A DNA stretch of 40,234 bases, taken from positions 1 to 40,234 of the forward strand of contig JAJZEN010000074.1 of the NCBI GenBank assembly GCA_021828545.1, written 5' to 3'. Source of the stretch: Actinomycetes bacterium. GTDB taxonomy: Bacteria; Actinomycetota; Acidimicrobiia; Acidimicrobiales; RAAP-2. Position numbers and translations under genes: made by a program. The notes under the pieces are model-generated. The model did not search any database. It was not told where the DNA came from and saw nothing but the letters and a program-made list of their open reading frames with translations. Each line of letters opens with the position of its first letter. The stretch's first letter is position 1. This document shows positions 28,115 to 37,786 of the stretch, piece after piece.

Positions 28115-29389
28115 GTGTCAAGCGATTTAACCTCGGAGGCCCTTCCCTCCGGGTCCGTCACCACCACGTCGGGACTCGCCGACGGTGAGGCTCCCAAACT
28201 AGATCTGGCCCTACAGTTCCGTAAGCTCTGGAAGGGTGACAGTGGTCTGGTCCCGATTCTCGTCGGCCTGGTCATCCTGATCATCTATTTCGAGTCTCGC
28301 AGTTCGAACTTCTTGACCGCGCAGAACCTCACCAATCTCATGGTGCAGGCAACCGTCTACATGCTGTTGGGCATGGCGGAGATCTGGTTGCTCCTCCTCG
28401 GCGAGATCGATTTGTCCGTAGGAGTGACCTGCGCGCTGTCGGGCATGGTCGCGACGATCCTTACCGACCCCCAGTATCACTGGTCGTGGTTCATCGCGTT
28501 ACCGCTGGGCGTCGTGACGTCGATGGCGGTGAGCGGGCTCTACGCGTTCTTCGTCATTAAAGTACGGCTCCCGTCGTTCATCGTGACCCTGGCGGGATTT
28601 CTCGCGGTTCAGGGCGTCTTGATTTACGTCGTGGACAAACAAAAGACCGGTGGGTCGGTGTCCGTGCAAGAAACGGTGCTCTACGACCTCGTGGGCGGTA
28701 ATTTCACCGTGCTGGCGACGTGGCTGTTCATCATCATCTGCATCGCCGTCCTCGCCTTCATGATGATCCGCAGTAATGAGCGGCGCATTCGTAACAACCT
28801 CGTCGCGCAACCACGTTTGTTATTGCTCTTCAAGTTGATTGGACTCGTTCTCGTGGGACTGGGTCTGGTCTGGGTGTTCAACACCAACCGGTCGAACTTC
28901 CTCGTGCTCGAGGGGATGCCCTTCGCCATTCCCATTGATCTGGCTATCTTGGCTGGAGGGACATTCATCCTCACCAAGACGCGCGCCGGCCGCTACATCT
29001 ACGCCATTGGTGGCAATGCTGAAGCCGCCCGTCGCTCGGGAATCGCGGTCAACCGTTACCGTCTGTTCGCCTTTCTGGCGACCGGTTTCACGGTGGGCGT
29101 CGCCGGACTCCTCTACGCGTCGCGACTCGGCGGTATCACCGACGGCGTGGACAATACGCTCACATTGTTGTCAGTGGGTTCGGCGGTCATTGGAGGGACG
29201 AGCCTCTTCGGCGGTCGGGGCAAGATGATCCACGCCGTGATCGGCGGTATCATCATTGCCACGATCTACAACGGCATGGCCCTGCTACAGATGGCGGCGT
29301 CCACTGAGTACATCGTGACGGCCGCGGTATTGTTGGCCGCGGTGACCATCGACTCGTTGGCGCGTCGCGGCAGCACCATCGTCAAGTAG
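28115..29389 (+). CDS. Sugar ABC transporter permease (XylH-like), system 2
   Basis: LLLGEIDLSVGVTCALSGMVATIL, YIYAIGGNAEAARRSGIAVNRYR, SAVIGGTSLFGGRGKMIHAVIG; extended mid-region. Confidence 0.92.
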   Translation: MSSDLTSEALPSGSVTTTSGLADGEAPKLDLALQFRKLWKGDSGLVPILVGLVILIIYFESRSSNFLTAQNLTNLMVQATVYMLLGMAEIWLLLLGEIDLSVGVTCALSGMVATILTDPQYHWSWFIALPLGVVTSMAVSGLYAFFVIKVRLPSFIVTLAGFLAVQGVLIYVVDKQKTGGSVSVQETVLYDLVGGNFTVLATWLFIIICIAVLAFMMIRSNERRIRNNLVAQPRLLLLFKLIGLVLVGLGLVWVFNTNRSNFLVLEGMPFAIPIDLAILAGGTFILTKTRAGRYIYAIGGNAEAARRSGIAVNRYRLFAFLATGFTVGVAGLLYASRLGGITDGVDNTLTLLSVGSAVIGGTSLFGGRGKMIHAVIGGIIIATIYNGMALLQMAASTEYIVTAAVLLAAVTIDSLARRGSTIVK

Positions 29390-29397
29390 TCGGGATC

Positions 29398-30516
29398 TCA
29401 ACCGACGAGAAGATCGTGGAGTTCGCCCCGGCGGATTTTGCCATTGGCGGTCCGCGGGATTGACGTAACGTAGCGAATATCGCGGGGTTTGGCCCAGGGC
29501 CCAATGATGCTCGAAGCGGCGTCGCGCAATGCCGCGTCGAGAGTGGCGTCGTCGCTGACGACCAACGCGATGAGTCGTTCGCCCCACTGATCGTCAGCGA
29601 CCGAGGTGACGGCGACGTCGCGAACGCCCTCGACGGTGGTCAGGACCGACTCGAGTTCTTCGGGCCATACCTTCTCGCCACCGGTATTGATGACGAAGCC
29701 GAGGCGACCGCGCACTCGCAGCACTCCGTCGACCACGTCGCCCGCGTCGCCGGTGGGGAACCAGTCGTGCGAACCGTCGGGTCCCGTGATCCGCGGACGT
29801 GACGCGTGACGATAGGAACGAAACAGGGTTGGACTCTTGACGCACACCTGTCCATCGACGGCGGTCACGTCCACGTCGCGCAGGGCGCGACCGTTGTAGA
29901 CGACGCCCGAGCCGGTCTCGGTCATGCCCCACGTCGCGATGACGTTCTCGGCGAGTTCCCCCGGTGGGCGAGCGCCCCCTAGGAGGACCGCATCGAAGCC
30001 GCGGACATCGTGCCGAAAGAGTTGCGCGCGCACTAGTGCGACGTGCGTGGCGCCATTTCTCGGCGCCTGAGAAATTTCCTGGGGATCGCCCCACAAGAGG
30101 CGAGCGTCGCTGAAGATCGCGCGTAGTACGACGGCGAGTCCCCCGATGTGATTCGCGGGTAAGCACGGATACCACACCGGTGCGCGCTCGCCGCGGAGGG
30201 TTTCTTGGGTCAACGTCGCGCTCGCCGCAAGGGCGTTCCAGGTGAGTTCCACGGCCTTGGGTGAGCCACTGGAGCCCGAGGTCAGCATGACGAGGCCAAT
30301 CTCGTCGTCGACCGGCGATCCCCCTTTTATATCGCGCGCAATGCCGTCGCCGTCGACGACGCTCGTCGCGCCCAGCGCCTCGAGGTCTCGCGTTCGTCGT
30401 GCCGGTGAGACCCGTTGATCGAGGACGCAAAAAGGCTGGCGGGCCTCGACGCAACGACGCAGGGCCACTTCGAGATCTGGTCCGAGGGGGAAGTCCAGCG
30501 CGAGGAGCGAAGCCAC
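29398..30516 (-). CDS. menE: o-Succinylbenzoate-CoA ligase-like AMP-binding enzyme (MenE)
   Basis: VMLTSGSSGSPKAVELTW, WGMTETGSGVVYNGRAL, WFPTGDAGDVVDGVLRVRGRLGFVINTGGEKVWPEELE, RTANGKIRR; adjacent to menB. GTG start. Confidence 0.88.
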   Translation of the reverse strand: MASLLALDFPLGPDLEVALRRCVEARQPFCVLDQRVSPARRTRDLEALGATSVVDGDGIARDIKGGSPVDDEIGLVMLTSGSSGSPKAVELTWNALAASATLTQETLRGERAPVWYPCLPANHIGGLAVVLRAIFSDARLLWGDPQEISQAPRNGATHVALVRAQLFRHDVRGFDAVLLGGARPPGELAENVIATWGMTETGSGVVYNGRALRDVDVTAVDGQVCVKSPTLFRSYRHASRPRITGPDGSHDWFPTGDAGDVVDGVLRVRGRLGFVINTGGEKVWPEELESVLTTVEGVRDVAVTSVADDQWGERLIALVVSDDATLDAALRDAASSIIGPWAKPRDIRYVTSIPRTANGKIRRGELHDLLVG

Positions 30517-30585
30517 GAAGAGATTGTAGGGGTCCGACGTTCGCCCCCGACGAACAACGCAGAATGTGGGCGGTAGCGTAGAGCC

Positions 30586-31479
30586 ATGGTCACGACTGTC
30601 ATTTCTGGTTCACCCCACGACCCCGTGGACGATTTTCGCGCGGTAGCGCTCCCGGCGTGGGAGGTGTTCGCCGACTACGAGGACATCATCTACGAATCCG
30701 CCGAGGGAATCGCGCGCGTCACCATCAACCGCCCCGAACGACGCAATGCCTTTCGCCCGCAGACCCTCTTCGAGCTCTCCGACGCGTTCGAACGCGCGCG
30801 CGATGACATCGAGGTGGGGGCGATCATTCTGACGGGCGCCGGAGGCGACGCGTTCTGTTCAGGCGGTGATCAAAAGATCCGTGGTGACGACGGCTATATG
30901 GGCGACGACGAGGTGGCTCGTCGCGGTGTGGGGCGCCTCAACGTCTTGGACTTGCAGATCCAAATCCGACGCCTTCCCAAGCCCGTCATCGCGCAGATCG
31001 CCGGGTACGCCATCGGTGGTGGTCACATCTTGCACCTGGTCTGCGATCTTTCCATTGCGGCGGACAACGCGCGCTTCGGTCAGACGGGTCCGCGAGTGGG
31101 TTCCTTCGATGGTGGCTACGGCTCGTCGCTGCTGGCGAACACCATTGGTCTCAAGCGCGCCAAGGAGGTCTGGTTCTTGTGTCGTCAGTATGACGCGTCC
31201 CAAGCTCTCGCCTGGGGTCTCGTGAACACCGTGGTGCCGCTCGACGACCTCGAGAAGGAGACCGTGGCCTGGTGTCGTCAGATACTCACGCTCTCGCCCA
31301 TGGCCCTGCGCATGCTCAAGGCGGGTTTTAACGCGGCCGAGGACGGTCTCGCCGGAATCCAACAACTCGCCGGGGACGCGACCATGTTGTTCTACATGTC
31401 CGAGGAGGGCCAGGAGGGGCGCAACGCCTTCGTCGAACGTCGCGCCCCTGATTTTTCTCGTTTTCCCAAGCGTCCATGA
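30586..31479 (+). CDS. menB: 1,4-Dihydroxy-2-naphthoyl-CoA synthase (MenB)
   Basis: [60 protein letters not shown]. Confidence 0.96.
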   Translation: MVTTVISGSPHDPVDDFRAVALPAWEVFADYEDIIYESAEGIARVTINRPERRNAFRPQTLFELSDAFERARDDIEVGAIILTGAGGDAFCSGGDQKIRGDDGYMGDDEVARRGVGRLNVLDLQIQIRRLPKPVIAQIAGYAIGGGHILHLVCDLSIAADNARFGQTGPRVGSFDGGYGSSLLANTIGLKRAKEVWFLCRQYDASQALAWGLVNTVVPLDDLEKETVAWCRQILTLSPMALRMLKAGFNAAEDGLAGIQQLAGDATMLFYMSEEGQEGRNAFVERRAPDFSRFPKRP

Positions 31480-32342
31480 GCCACCCCGGTCCCCTGGAGC
31501 GGTGGGTTCTCGCGGCGCGCGTACGCACGCTGCCCGCCGCGGCGGTACCGGTCGTCATCGGCGCGTCGCTGGCCCGTCCCAGGACCTACGACGTGGCGAA
31601 TACGGTACTGTGCCTGATCGTGGCGCTGTCGTTGCAGATCGGCACGAATTACGCCAATGATTATTCCGACGGCGTTCGCGGTACTGACGAGGCGCGCGTC
31701 GGACCGTTTCGACTCACCGCGTCGCGACTGGTGTCATCGACGGCGGTGAAGCGCGCCGCCTTCGGCTTCTTCGCGTTGGCCGCCCTCGCGGGCTTGTTGT
31801 TGAGTATTCGATCCACGTGGGTGTTCATTCCCCTGGGGATGAGCGCAATCGCCGCGGGCTGGTACTACACCGGTGGTCCCAGGCCGTACGGATACATGGG
31901 TTTCGGGGAACTCTTCGTGATGATCTACTTCGGCTTCGTCGCCACCGTGGGAACGGCCTTCGCTCAGCACGGTCACGTGCCGGCGGGCGCGTGGTGGTGG
32001 GGACTAAGTACCGGATCGATGGCGTGCGCGCTCCTCGAGGCGAATAATTTGCGCGACGTGGCCGGCGACCAGGTCGCGGGCAAAAAGACATTGGCCGCGC
32101 GTATGGGGCGACGACGCGGGTCCTGGCTCTACGCAATCTGGGTGGCACTCGCTATTCTCGGGGCCGCTTTCGGTGGGGAGGCGCTGGTGGGCGCGGTGGC
32201 GTTGGCGATGTACATCCCCGCCCTGCAGCTCGCGTTTTCCCAGAAGTCGGGTCGAGAGTTGTTGCCCTTGCTCAAACAGTCCTCGTACGCCCAGTGGACG
32301 GTTGGAGCGCTGACCGCCCTGGTGATGTTCGTCACGCGTTAG
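31476..32342 (+). CDS. menA: 1,4-Dihydroxy-2-naphthoate polyprenyltransferase (MenA)
   Basis: [29 protein letters not shown] prenyltransferase motif, [22 protein letters not shown]; multi-TM. Confidence 0.94.
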   Translation: MSHPGPLERWVLAARVRTLPAAAVPVVIGASLARPRTYDVANTVLCLIVALSLQIGTNYANDYSDGVRGTDEARVGPFRLTASRLVSSTAVKRAAFGFFALAALAGLLLSIRSTWVFIPLGMSAIAAGWYYTGGPRPYGYMGFGELFVMIYFGFVATVGTAFAQHGHVPAGAWWWGLSTGSMACALLEANNLRDVAGDQVAGKKTLAARMGRRRGSWLYAIWVALAILGAAFGGEALVGAVALAMYIPALQLAFSQKSGRELLPLLKQSSYAQWTVGALTALVMFVTR

Positions 32343-33082
32343 CGCAAGAAATCCTCGATCGCACGTGCGACGAGTTCGGGTTGTTCGAGGTGCGCAGCGT
32401 GACCCGCACCGGGGATGATTGACAACGTGGCGTGGGGGAACTGGGCTGAGATGGCGCGGGCCTCGGCGACAAACTTAGCGTCGAGCTGACCCGCGATGGT
32501 GAGCGTCGCGAGGTCGAGCGTCGCTAAACGTTCGCCCAGCCACTCCTGGGTTCCGGTGCCCGCGTGCCGCAAACTTCCGGCGAGTCCCGCGGCGTCGCGA
32601 CTGCGGGTATCGGACTCGGCGCGAGGACCGAGCGTGGAGAACAGTGGTTGGGACAGCCATTCACCGAGGAACACGTCAGTCCCCACCTCCTCCAGGTGGG
32701 CGGCGAGGGCGTCGTCGCGGTGTCGACGTTTTCGCCGTTCGTCGAGGTCGAGAATGCCTCGCGACGCGCTCACCAGCACCAAGGCGCGCACGCGTTCGGG
32801 GTCGGCGAGAGCGACGTGCAGGGCGACGCGCGCGCCAAAGGAATACCCGCCAACGACGACGGGTTCACGTGGCAGGGCGTCGAGTACGAGTTCGGCAGTT
32901 TCGGGCAAGGACGCGGTGATTCCTCCGGCCGCGCCGTGTCCGGGAAGGTCGAGGGTCAAGACTTCGTGACGACCTGCCAGAATGGTACGGAACTGACGCG
33001 CCGACGCCCGAGTCTGGGTGAAACCGTGGAGCCATACGAGTGGCGGACCCGACCCGTGTCGGTCCAGTGTGAGGAGTGACAT
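32339..33082 (-). CDS. menH: Alpha/beta hydrolase, MenH-like (SHCHC synthase)
   Basis: VWLHGFTQTRASARQF, GYSFGARVALHVAL nucleophile elbow, IPGAGHAAHLEQPELVARAI; genomic context. Confidence 0.8.
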   Translation of the reverse strand: MSLLTLDRHGSGPPLVWLHGFTQTRASARQFRTILAGRHEVLTLDLPGHGAAGGITASLPETAELVLDALPREPVVVGGYSFGARVALHVALADPERVRALVLVSASRGILDLDERRKRRHRDDALAAHLEEVGTDVFLGEWLSQPLFSTLGPRAESDTRSRDAAGLAGSLRHAGTGTQEWLGERLATLDLATLTIAGQLDAKFVAEARAISAQFPHATLSIIPGAGHAAHLEQPELVARAIEDFLR

Positions 33083-34734
33083 TGCAACAGAGCGTATCGA
33101 CCACGAGCGTCGCCCAGGCGACGTTCGTGGCCACGTTGGTGGACGAGTGGCGTCGTTGCGGTGTGCGCGACGTCGTAATATGTCCCGGCTCGCGCTCCAC
33201 CCCGGTCGCCCTGGCCTTCACCCGGCGCGAGGACATTGATGTGTTCGTGCGGATTGACGAACGTAGCGCGGGGTTCTTCGCCCTCGGGCGCGCGCTCGCC
33301 ACGCGTCGGCCGGTGGCGATCGTGGTCACGAGCGGAACGGCGGCCGCGGAATTGCACGCGGCCGTCGCCGAGGCTGACGCGGCGGGCGTCGCCCTCGTGG
33401 TGGTGACCGCTGACCGGCCGCCCGAGTTGCATGGGGTGGGCGCGCCCCAGACCATCGATCAACGCGCGCTCTATGGCTCGATGGTGCGGGCCTTCGAAGA
33501 GCCGGGCGTCGCGCGACTCGAGGCCGCACTCTCGTGGCGGCCCCTAGCGCGACGACTCTTTGAGGGTGCTCGCGGCGTCGCGGGTCGCCCCGGTCCCGTT
33601 CACCTCAACGCCGCTTTCGTGGAGCCCCTGCTGGCCGAACCCCTCACGTTGCCCGCGACACGTCCCGTCGTCGCCGAAAGTTCCACACCGCGTGACGCGG
33701 CCGCGCTCGACGTGCGCGACCGCCGCGTGCTCGCCGTCGTGGGGGCGGGTACCGCACCCGAGGTCGTGCGCACCATGCACGAACTGCGCTGGGCCGTGGT
33801 GGGCGACGCCACGGTGTCGGGGTCACTGGCCTACGCCGACCCCCTCCTGCGCCACGACAGAATTTGGGAAGAGTTACGTCCCGACGTGGTCGTGCGTGTC
33901 GGAGGCGTACCGGCGTCGAAGTTCTTAGCGCAGCGCCTGCGCACCTTCGACGGTGACATCCTCGCACTCGACGTGGCGACCAGACCGGTAGCGGACCCCG
34001 ACGCCGTAGTGAGTCGACGACTCCCGGGACTACCGTGCGAGACCGAACCGCGACACCACGGTGACGAACGCTACGTCGAACTCTGGCGTGGGGCGAGTAC
34101 CGCGCTCGACGAACAACTGACTCACTGGTGGGGCGACGACCTCGACGAAGTCCAGGTCGCGCGCATCGTCGTGCACAGCGCCAATACTCACGGCGTCGCC
34201 CTGATGGTGGGATCGTCGATGCCGGTGCGTGACGTGGAGTGGTGGAGCGCCACGCGCCAGGGTCCGGTGTACGCGAACCGGGGTGCCAACGGCATTGACG
34301 GCGTGGTGTCCACGTTTCTCGGCGTCGCTCAAGGGACGTCGGCGATCGGCCTCGTGGGTGATATCACCATGCTCCACGACGTATCGGCCTTGGTCGAGGA
34401 TCCGGGTACTGCGACGCACGCGGTCTTGGTGGTGAGCGATAACCACGGCGGGGGGATCTTCTCATTTCTCGACCAATCGCGCGAGGTGCGCGCCGACCGC
34501 TTCGAACTACTCTTCGGTACGCCACGTCCTCATGATCTGGTCCAGGTCGCCCGCGGCTTTGGTCACCACGGCGAACGCGTCACGAGTGCGTCACGGTTGC
34601 GTAGCGCCATCGAGCTCGGACTCGAGCGAACGGGACTGAGCGTCGTTGTGGCGGAGGTACCCTCGCGTGACGTCAACGTCGCACGACATAACGAACTCAA
34701 CGAGCGGGTCGCTCAGTGGTGGGCGTCACGGTGA
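33076..34734 (+). CDS. menD: SEPHCHC synthase (MenD), ThDP-dependent
   Basis: FVATLVDEWRRCGVRDVVICPGSRSTPVALAFTR, IVVTSGTAAAELHAAVAEA, NRGANGIDGVVSTFLGVA, GDITMLHDVSALV. Confidence 0.95.
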   Translation: MTLQQSVSTTSVAQATFVATLVDEWRRCGVRDVVICPGSRSTPVALAFTRREDIDVFVRIDERSAGFFALGRALATRRPVAIVVTSGTAAAELHAAVAEADAAGVALVVVTADRPPELHGVGAPQTIDQRALYGSMVRAFEEPGVARLEAALSWRPLARRLFEGARGVAGRPGPVHLNAAFVEPLLAEPLTLPATRPVVAESSTPRDAAALDVRDRRVLAVVGAGTAPEVVRTMHELRWAVVGDATVSGSLAYADPLLRHDRIWEELRPDVVVRVGGVPASKFLAQRLRTFDGDILALDVATRPVADPDAVVSRRLPGLPCETEPRHHGDERYVELWRGASTALDEQLTHWWGDDLDEVQVARIVVHSANTHGVALMVGSSMPVRDVEWWSATRQGPVYANRGANGIDGVVSTFLGVAQGTSAIGLVGDITMLHDVSALVEDPGTATHAVLVVSDNHGGGIFSFLDQSREVRADRFELLFGTPRPHDLVQVARGFGHHGERVTSASRLRSAIELGLERTGLSVVVAEVPSRDVNVARHNELNERVAQWWASR

Positions 34735-35471
34735 TCGCCGCCCTGCCCGCGTCGTTACTGGCGGCCTTCCCGCTCGCGTTTGCCGCGGGCCTAGTGTCGT
34801 TTGTTTCGCCGTGCGTACTGCCACTCCTACCCGGCTACCTCGCCTTTTTGGGTGGCTCAGCGGGTCGACTGGATCCTCGCTCGGGTCGCGGGCGCACCAT
34901 TCTCGGCGCGGTCGCGTTCATCTTGGGCTTCTCGGCCGTGTTCGTCAGTTTTGGGGCCCTCTTCGGCCAATTTGGCGATACGCTCAAAGCCCACCAGCGC
35001 CCCTTGGAGATCGTCTTTGGGGTGGTCACGATCGTGCTCGGATTTTTCTTCGCGGGCTGGTGGCCCTCGTCGTGGTTGCAGCGCGAGCGACGTGTGCACC
35101 TCCTGCCGCGCGCCTCGGTGCTCGGCGCCGCCTTGTTGGGGATCTTCTTCGCTGTGGGGTGGACGCCCTGTATTGGTCCCACGCTCGCCGCGATCGACGG
35201 ATTGGCCGCCTCCTCGGCGGGCGCGACGGCGCTACGCGGCTCGATGCTGGCCTTCGTGTACTGCCTGGGACTCGGACTTCCCTTCTTGGTGGCGGCGTTC
35301 GCCACTGAGTGGATGGCGAGTGCCTCGGGTTGGCTACGCCAACACGCCCGCGCGATCGGTGTGGTCGGGGGGGTGCTGCTCATCGCGATCGGGCTCGCCG
35401 AGATTACGGGTCTGTGGCAGACGTGGGTACTGTGGTTGCAGATCCATCTCCCCTTCACGGCCAGTCTTTAG
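34716..35471 (+). CDS. ccdA: CcdA-type cytochrome c biogenesis transmembrane protein
   Basis: AAGLVSFVSPCVLPLLPGYLAFLGG and FFAVGWTPCIGPTLAAI with conserved Cys; six hydrophobic segments. Confidence 0.9.
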   Translation: MVGVTVIAALPASLLAAFPLAFAAGLVSFVSPCVLPLLPGYLAFLGGSAGRLDPRSGRGRTILGAVAFILGFSAVFVSFGALFGQFGDTLKAHQRPLEIVFGVVTIVLGFFFAGWWPSSWLQRERRVHLLPRASVLGAALLGIFFAVGWTPCIGPTLAAIDGLAASSAGATALRGSMLAFVYCLGLGLPFLVAAFATEWMASASGWLRQHARAIGVVGGVLLIAIGLAEITGLWQTWVLWLQIHLPFTASL

Positions 35472-35497
35472 TCGAGGCTCCTCGTAGACTCACCATC

Positions 35498-36778
35498 ATG
35501 CAATTGCGCGAAGACTGGCATTTTCGAGGCCTCGTCCACCAAATGACCGACGCGTCCCTGCTCGATCGACTGAGTGGGGGAGGCGTGACCGCCTATATCG
35601 GCTTCGATCCGACGGCGCCGTCGTTGCACCTGGGTAGTCTGTTGCAGATTTGCAATCTTCGCCGACTGCAACTGTCGGGAAATCGCCCCATCGCTCTCGC
35701 GGGTGGCGGGACGGGGATGGTGGGCGACCCGAGTTTCAAGGCCGTCGAACGACCACTCCTCAGCGCGGAACAGATCGACGCCAATGTCGAGGGTATCGCG
35801 CAGCAACTGGCCCGCTTCCTTGATTTCACACCCGCCGCGGGCACGAGCCAGGCGCTGCTCCTCAACAACGCCACGTGGCTCACCTCCATCACACTCACGG
35901 AGTTCTTGCGCGATGTGGGTAAGCACTTCACCGTGAATCAAATGGTGGCCAAGGACTCGGTCCGGAGTCGACTGGACCGCGACGACGTCGGCCTCTCCTT
36001 CACGGAATTCTCCTACATGCTGTTGCAGGCCTACGACTTCTTACGCCTCAACCTCGATCACGACTGCACGCTGCAATTGGGTGGATCAGATCAATGGGGC
36101 AACATCACGATGGGCACCGAACTCATTCGCAAGGCCGCCGGCCGCTCCGCCGCGGGGCTGACGTCGCCGCTGTTACTCCGCAGCGACGGGCGAAAGTTCG
36201 GCAAGTCTGAGTCGGGGAACAATATCTGGCTCGACGCACGTCTCACGTCTCCCTTTGAGATGTACCAGTACTTACTCAACTCCGACGACGCCACGACGCC
36301 GACCCTGTTGCGATTCTTCACCTTTCTCGATCACGCGACGATTCTTGAGCTCGACGACGCCATCACGTCCGCGCCCCAGGAGCGTCGAGCCCAGCGTGCG
36401 TTGGCCCACGCGGTGGTGACCCTGGTGCACGGCGAAGGCGCGGCGCGTAGTGCAGCGCGCGCCGGAGAGGCACTCTTTCAACCCGCCATCGCCGAACTCG
36501 ACGAGGTCACTCTTCTCGCGGTGGTGGCCGACGCCCCCACGACCACGTTCAGCCGCAGTGATTTCGCCGCGGGAATCGACGCGGCTGACTTCGTCGTGCG
36601 GTGCGCGCTCGCGAAGTCCAAGGGCGAGGCGCGGCGCTTTCTCGAACAGGGCGGCGTGTACGTCAACAACGTGCGTCTCGAGCCCGACGCCCGCATTGGT
36701 CTCGACACCACCCTGCACGACCGCTACGTCGTGGTTCGCCGAGGTCGGCGAGAGCTTCGTCTCGCGGTGGTGGCGTGA
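35498..36778 (+). CDS. tyrS: Tyrosyl-tRNA synthetase
   Basis: YIGFDPTAPSLHLGSLL (HIGH-like), LQLGGSDQWGNITMG, GRKFGKSESGN (KMSKS-like), C-terminal S4 region. Confidence 0.96.
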   Translation: MQLREDWHFRGLVHQMTDASLLDRLSGGGVTAYIGFDPTAPSLHLGSLLQICNLRRLQLSGNRPIALAGGGTGMVGDPSFKAVERPLLSAEQIDANVEGIAQQLARFLDFTPAAGTSQALLLNNATWLTSITLTEFLRDVGKHFTVNQMVAKDSVRSRLDRDDVGLSFTEFSYMLLQAYDFLRLNLDHDCTLQLGGSDQWGNITMGTELIRKAAGRSAAGLTSPLLLRSDGRKFGKSESGNNIWLDARLTSPFEMYQYLLNSDDATTPTLLRFFTFLDHATILELDDAITSAPQERRAQRALAHAVVTLVHGEGAARSAARAGEALFQPAIAELDEVTLLAVVADAPTTTFSRSDFAAGIDAADFVVRCALAKSKGEARRFLEQGGVYVNNVRLEPDARIGLDTTLHDRYVVVRRGRRELRLAVVA

Positions 36779-37221
36779 TCCGTCGCTGGAGCGTGCTGGG
36801 CGTCTTGGTACTTGGGTCGTTGATTCTCGCCGCGTGCGGTACGATCAGCGCCAGCACCGCCCTGGACCAGTGGGCAACGAGCAGCAATCTTTCCGGGGCC
36901 CTGGCGCAGTTGAGACTCGACGCTCGCCACGCGGTGATCGAACTCACGGCGAGGAGCTCTTCGACCAAGATGGTGCGCACGGTTTGTAGCGTCTTGGACC
37001 TCGAGACCCGCCAGGCCAACGCCTCGCTCCCGACGCCCGACGCCCAGACGACGACGCTGCTCTCGGCGGCGTACACCGATCTCGGATCGGGCGCGAACGA
37101 GTGCTACGAGGCGGGGTCGTCACTCACCAAACGCGCCGTCGCCACCGGCTACCTTCGTCGCGCCGGCGCAGAAATGGCCGAGGCCCAGGCGCGAGTGAGC
37201 GCGATAACGGGACCGTCCTAG
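36775..37221 (+). CDS. Small putative lipoprotein
   Basis: GTG start overlapping the tyrS stop; VIRRWSVLGVLVLGSLILAAC signal with lipobox LAAC. Confidence 0.75.
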   Translation: MIRRWSVLGVLVLGSLILAACGTISASTALDQWATSSNLSGALAQLRLDARHAVIELTARSSSTKMVRTVCSVLDLETRQANASLPTPDAQTTTLLSAAYTDLGSGANECYEAGSSLTKRAVATGYLRRAGAEMAEAQARVSAITGPS

Positions 37222-37225
37222 CGCT

Positions 37226-37486
37226 CTAGCGCGACGGTGAACTCGGACGAGGTCTCAAGTCAATCTCTAGGCGCAAGATTCCGTCGTCGAGGGTGGCGGT
37301 TGCGTCGCCCAGCATGGCGAAATCCTGGAAATCTACCGTGGCGGCCTGGAGGAATCGCTGGCGATCGGGGCCCTCGACCGGCGGTAGACCTCGTCGGCGC
37401 ACGGCCTCGGCCCGTTCACGGAATCGCGCAATCATTTCGTCGGGATCGAAGTCGTACACGTCGCCATGATAGGGGTTCAATGTCAT
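37226..37486 (-). CDS. Small hypothetical protein (86 aa)
   Basis: MTLNPYHGDVYDFDPDEMIARFRERAEAVRRRGLPPVEG...; ATG at 37484-37486; acidic/amphipathic coding-like composition. Confidence 0.6.
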   Translation of the reverse strand: MTLNPYHGDVYDFDPDEMIARFRERAEAVRRRGLPPVEGPDRQRFLQAATVDFQDFAMLGDATATLDDGILRLEIDLRPRPSSPSR

Positions 37487-37497
37487 GGTGGAGTTGG

Positions 37498-37503
37498 TAC
37501 AAT
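37498..37503 (+). promoter_or_regulatory. -10 box TACAAT for the 37574 gene
   Basis: 5/6 match to TATAAT; TTCAAT 16 nt upstream as a weak -35; leader begins just before hairpin 1. Confidence 0.45.
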
Positions 37504-37511
37504 GGAAGTCC

Positions 37512-37559
37512 GGCTCAGTTGTGCTGAGTCTCGGCCGCCGCCAGTTATGGACCGCGGCC
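37512..37559 (+). ncRNA. Candidate structured 5' leader with two stem-loops
   Basis: GGCTCAG-TTGTG-CTGAGTC (37512-37530) and GGCCGC...CCA-GTTA-TGG...GCGGCC (37533-37559), immediately before the GAGGAG SD. Confidence 0.45.
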
Positions 37560-37573
37560 AGTGAGGAGTTGAC

Positions 37574-37786
37574 GTGAAAAAGGGCCGCCATCGTCGGTTT
37601 GTTGAAGCTCGCGAGCTCAAGCGTTCTACTGGTCCACGAGCGACGACGTGTGTCGAATGCGGAGCGGCACCCGAAGATGTTCACGCTCAATGGTGTCTAG
37701 CGGAGGAGGATCGGTACGACGAGATTCTCGGTTCGCTGCCCCGACCCACCTTTACCGAAGACGACCCGCTCGCCGCAGAGAGTTAG
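37574..37786 (+). CDS. Small basic protein with CxxC zinc-ribbon-like element (70 aa)
   Basis: GTG start after gaggag SD; MKKGRHRRFVEARELKRSTGPRATTCVECGAAPEDVHAQWC. Confidence 0.65.
   Translation: MKKGRHRRFVEARELKRSTGPRATTCVECGAAPEDVHAQWCLAEEDRYDEILGSLPRPTFTEDDPLAAES

Noticed and set aside
29389-29398. Terminator between the system 2 permease and menE
   Set aside because: Convergent genes separated by only about 8 nt; no stem-loop with T-tract visible.
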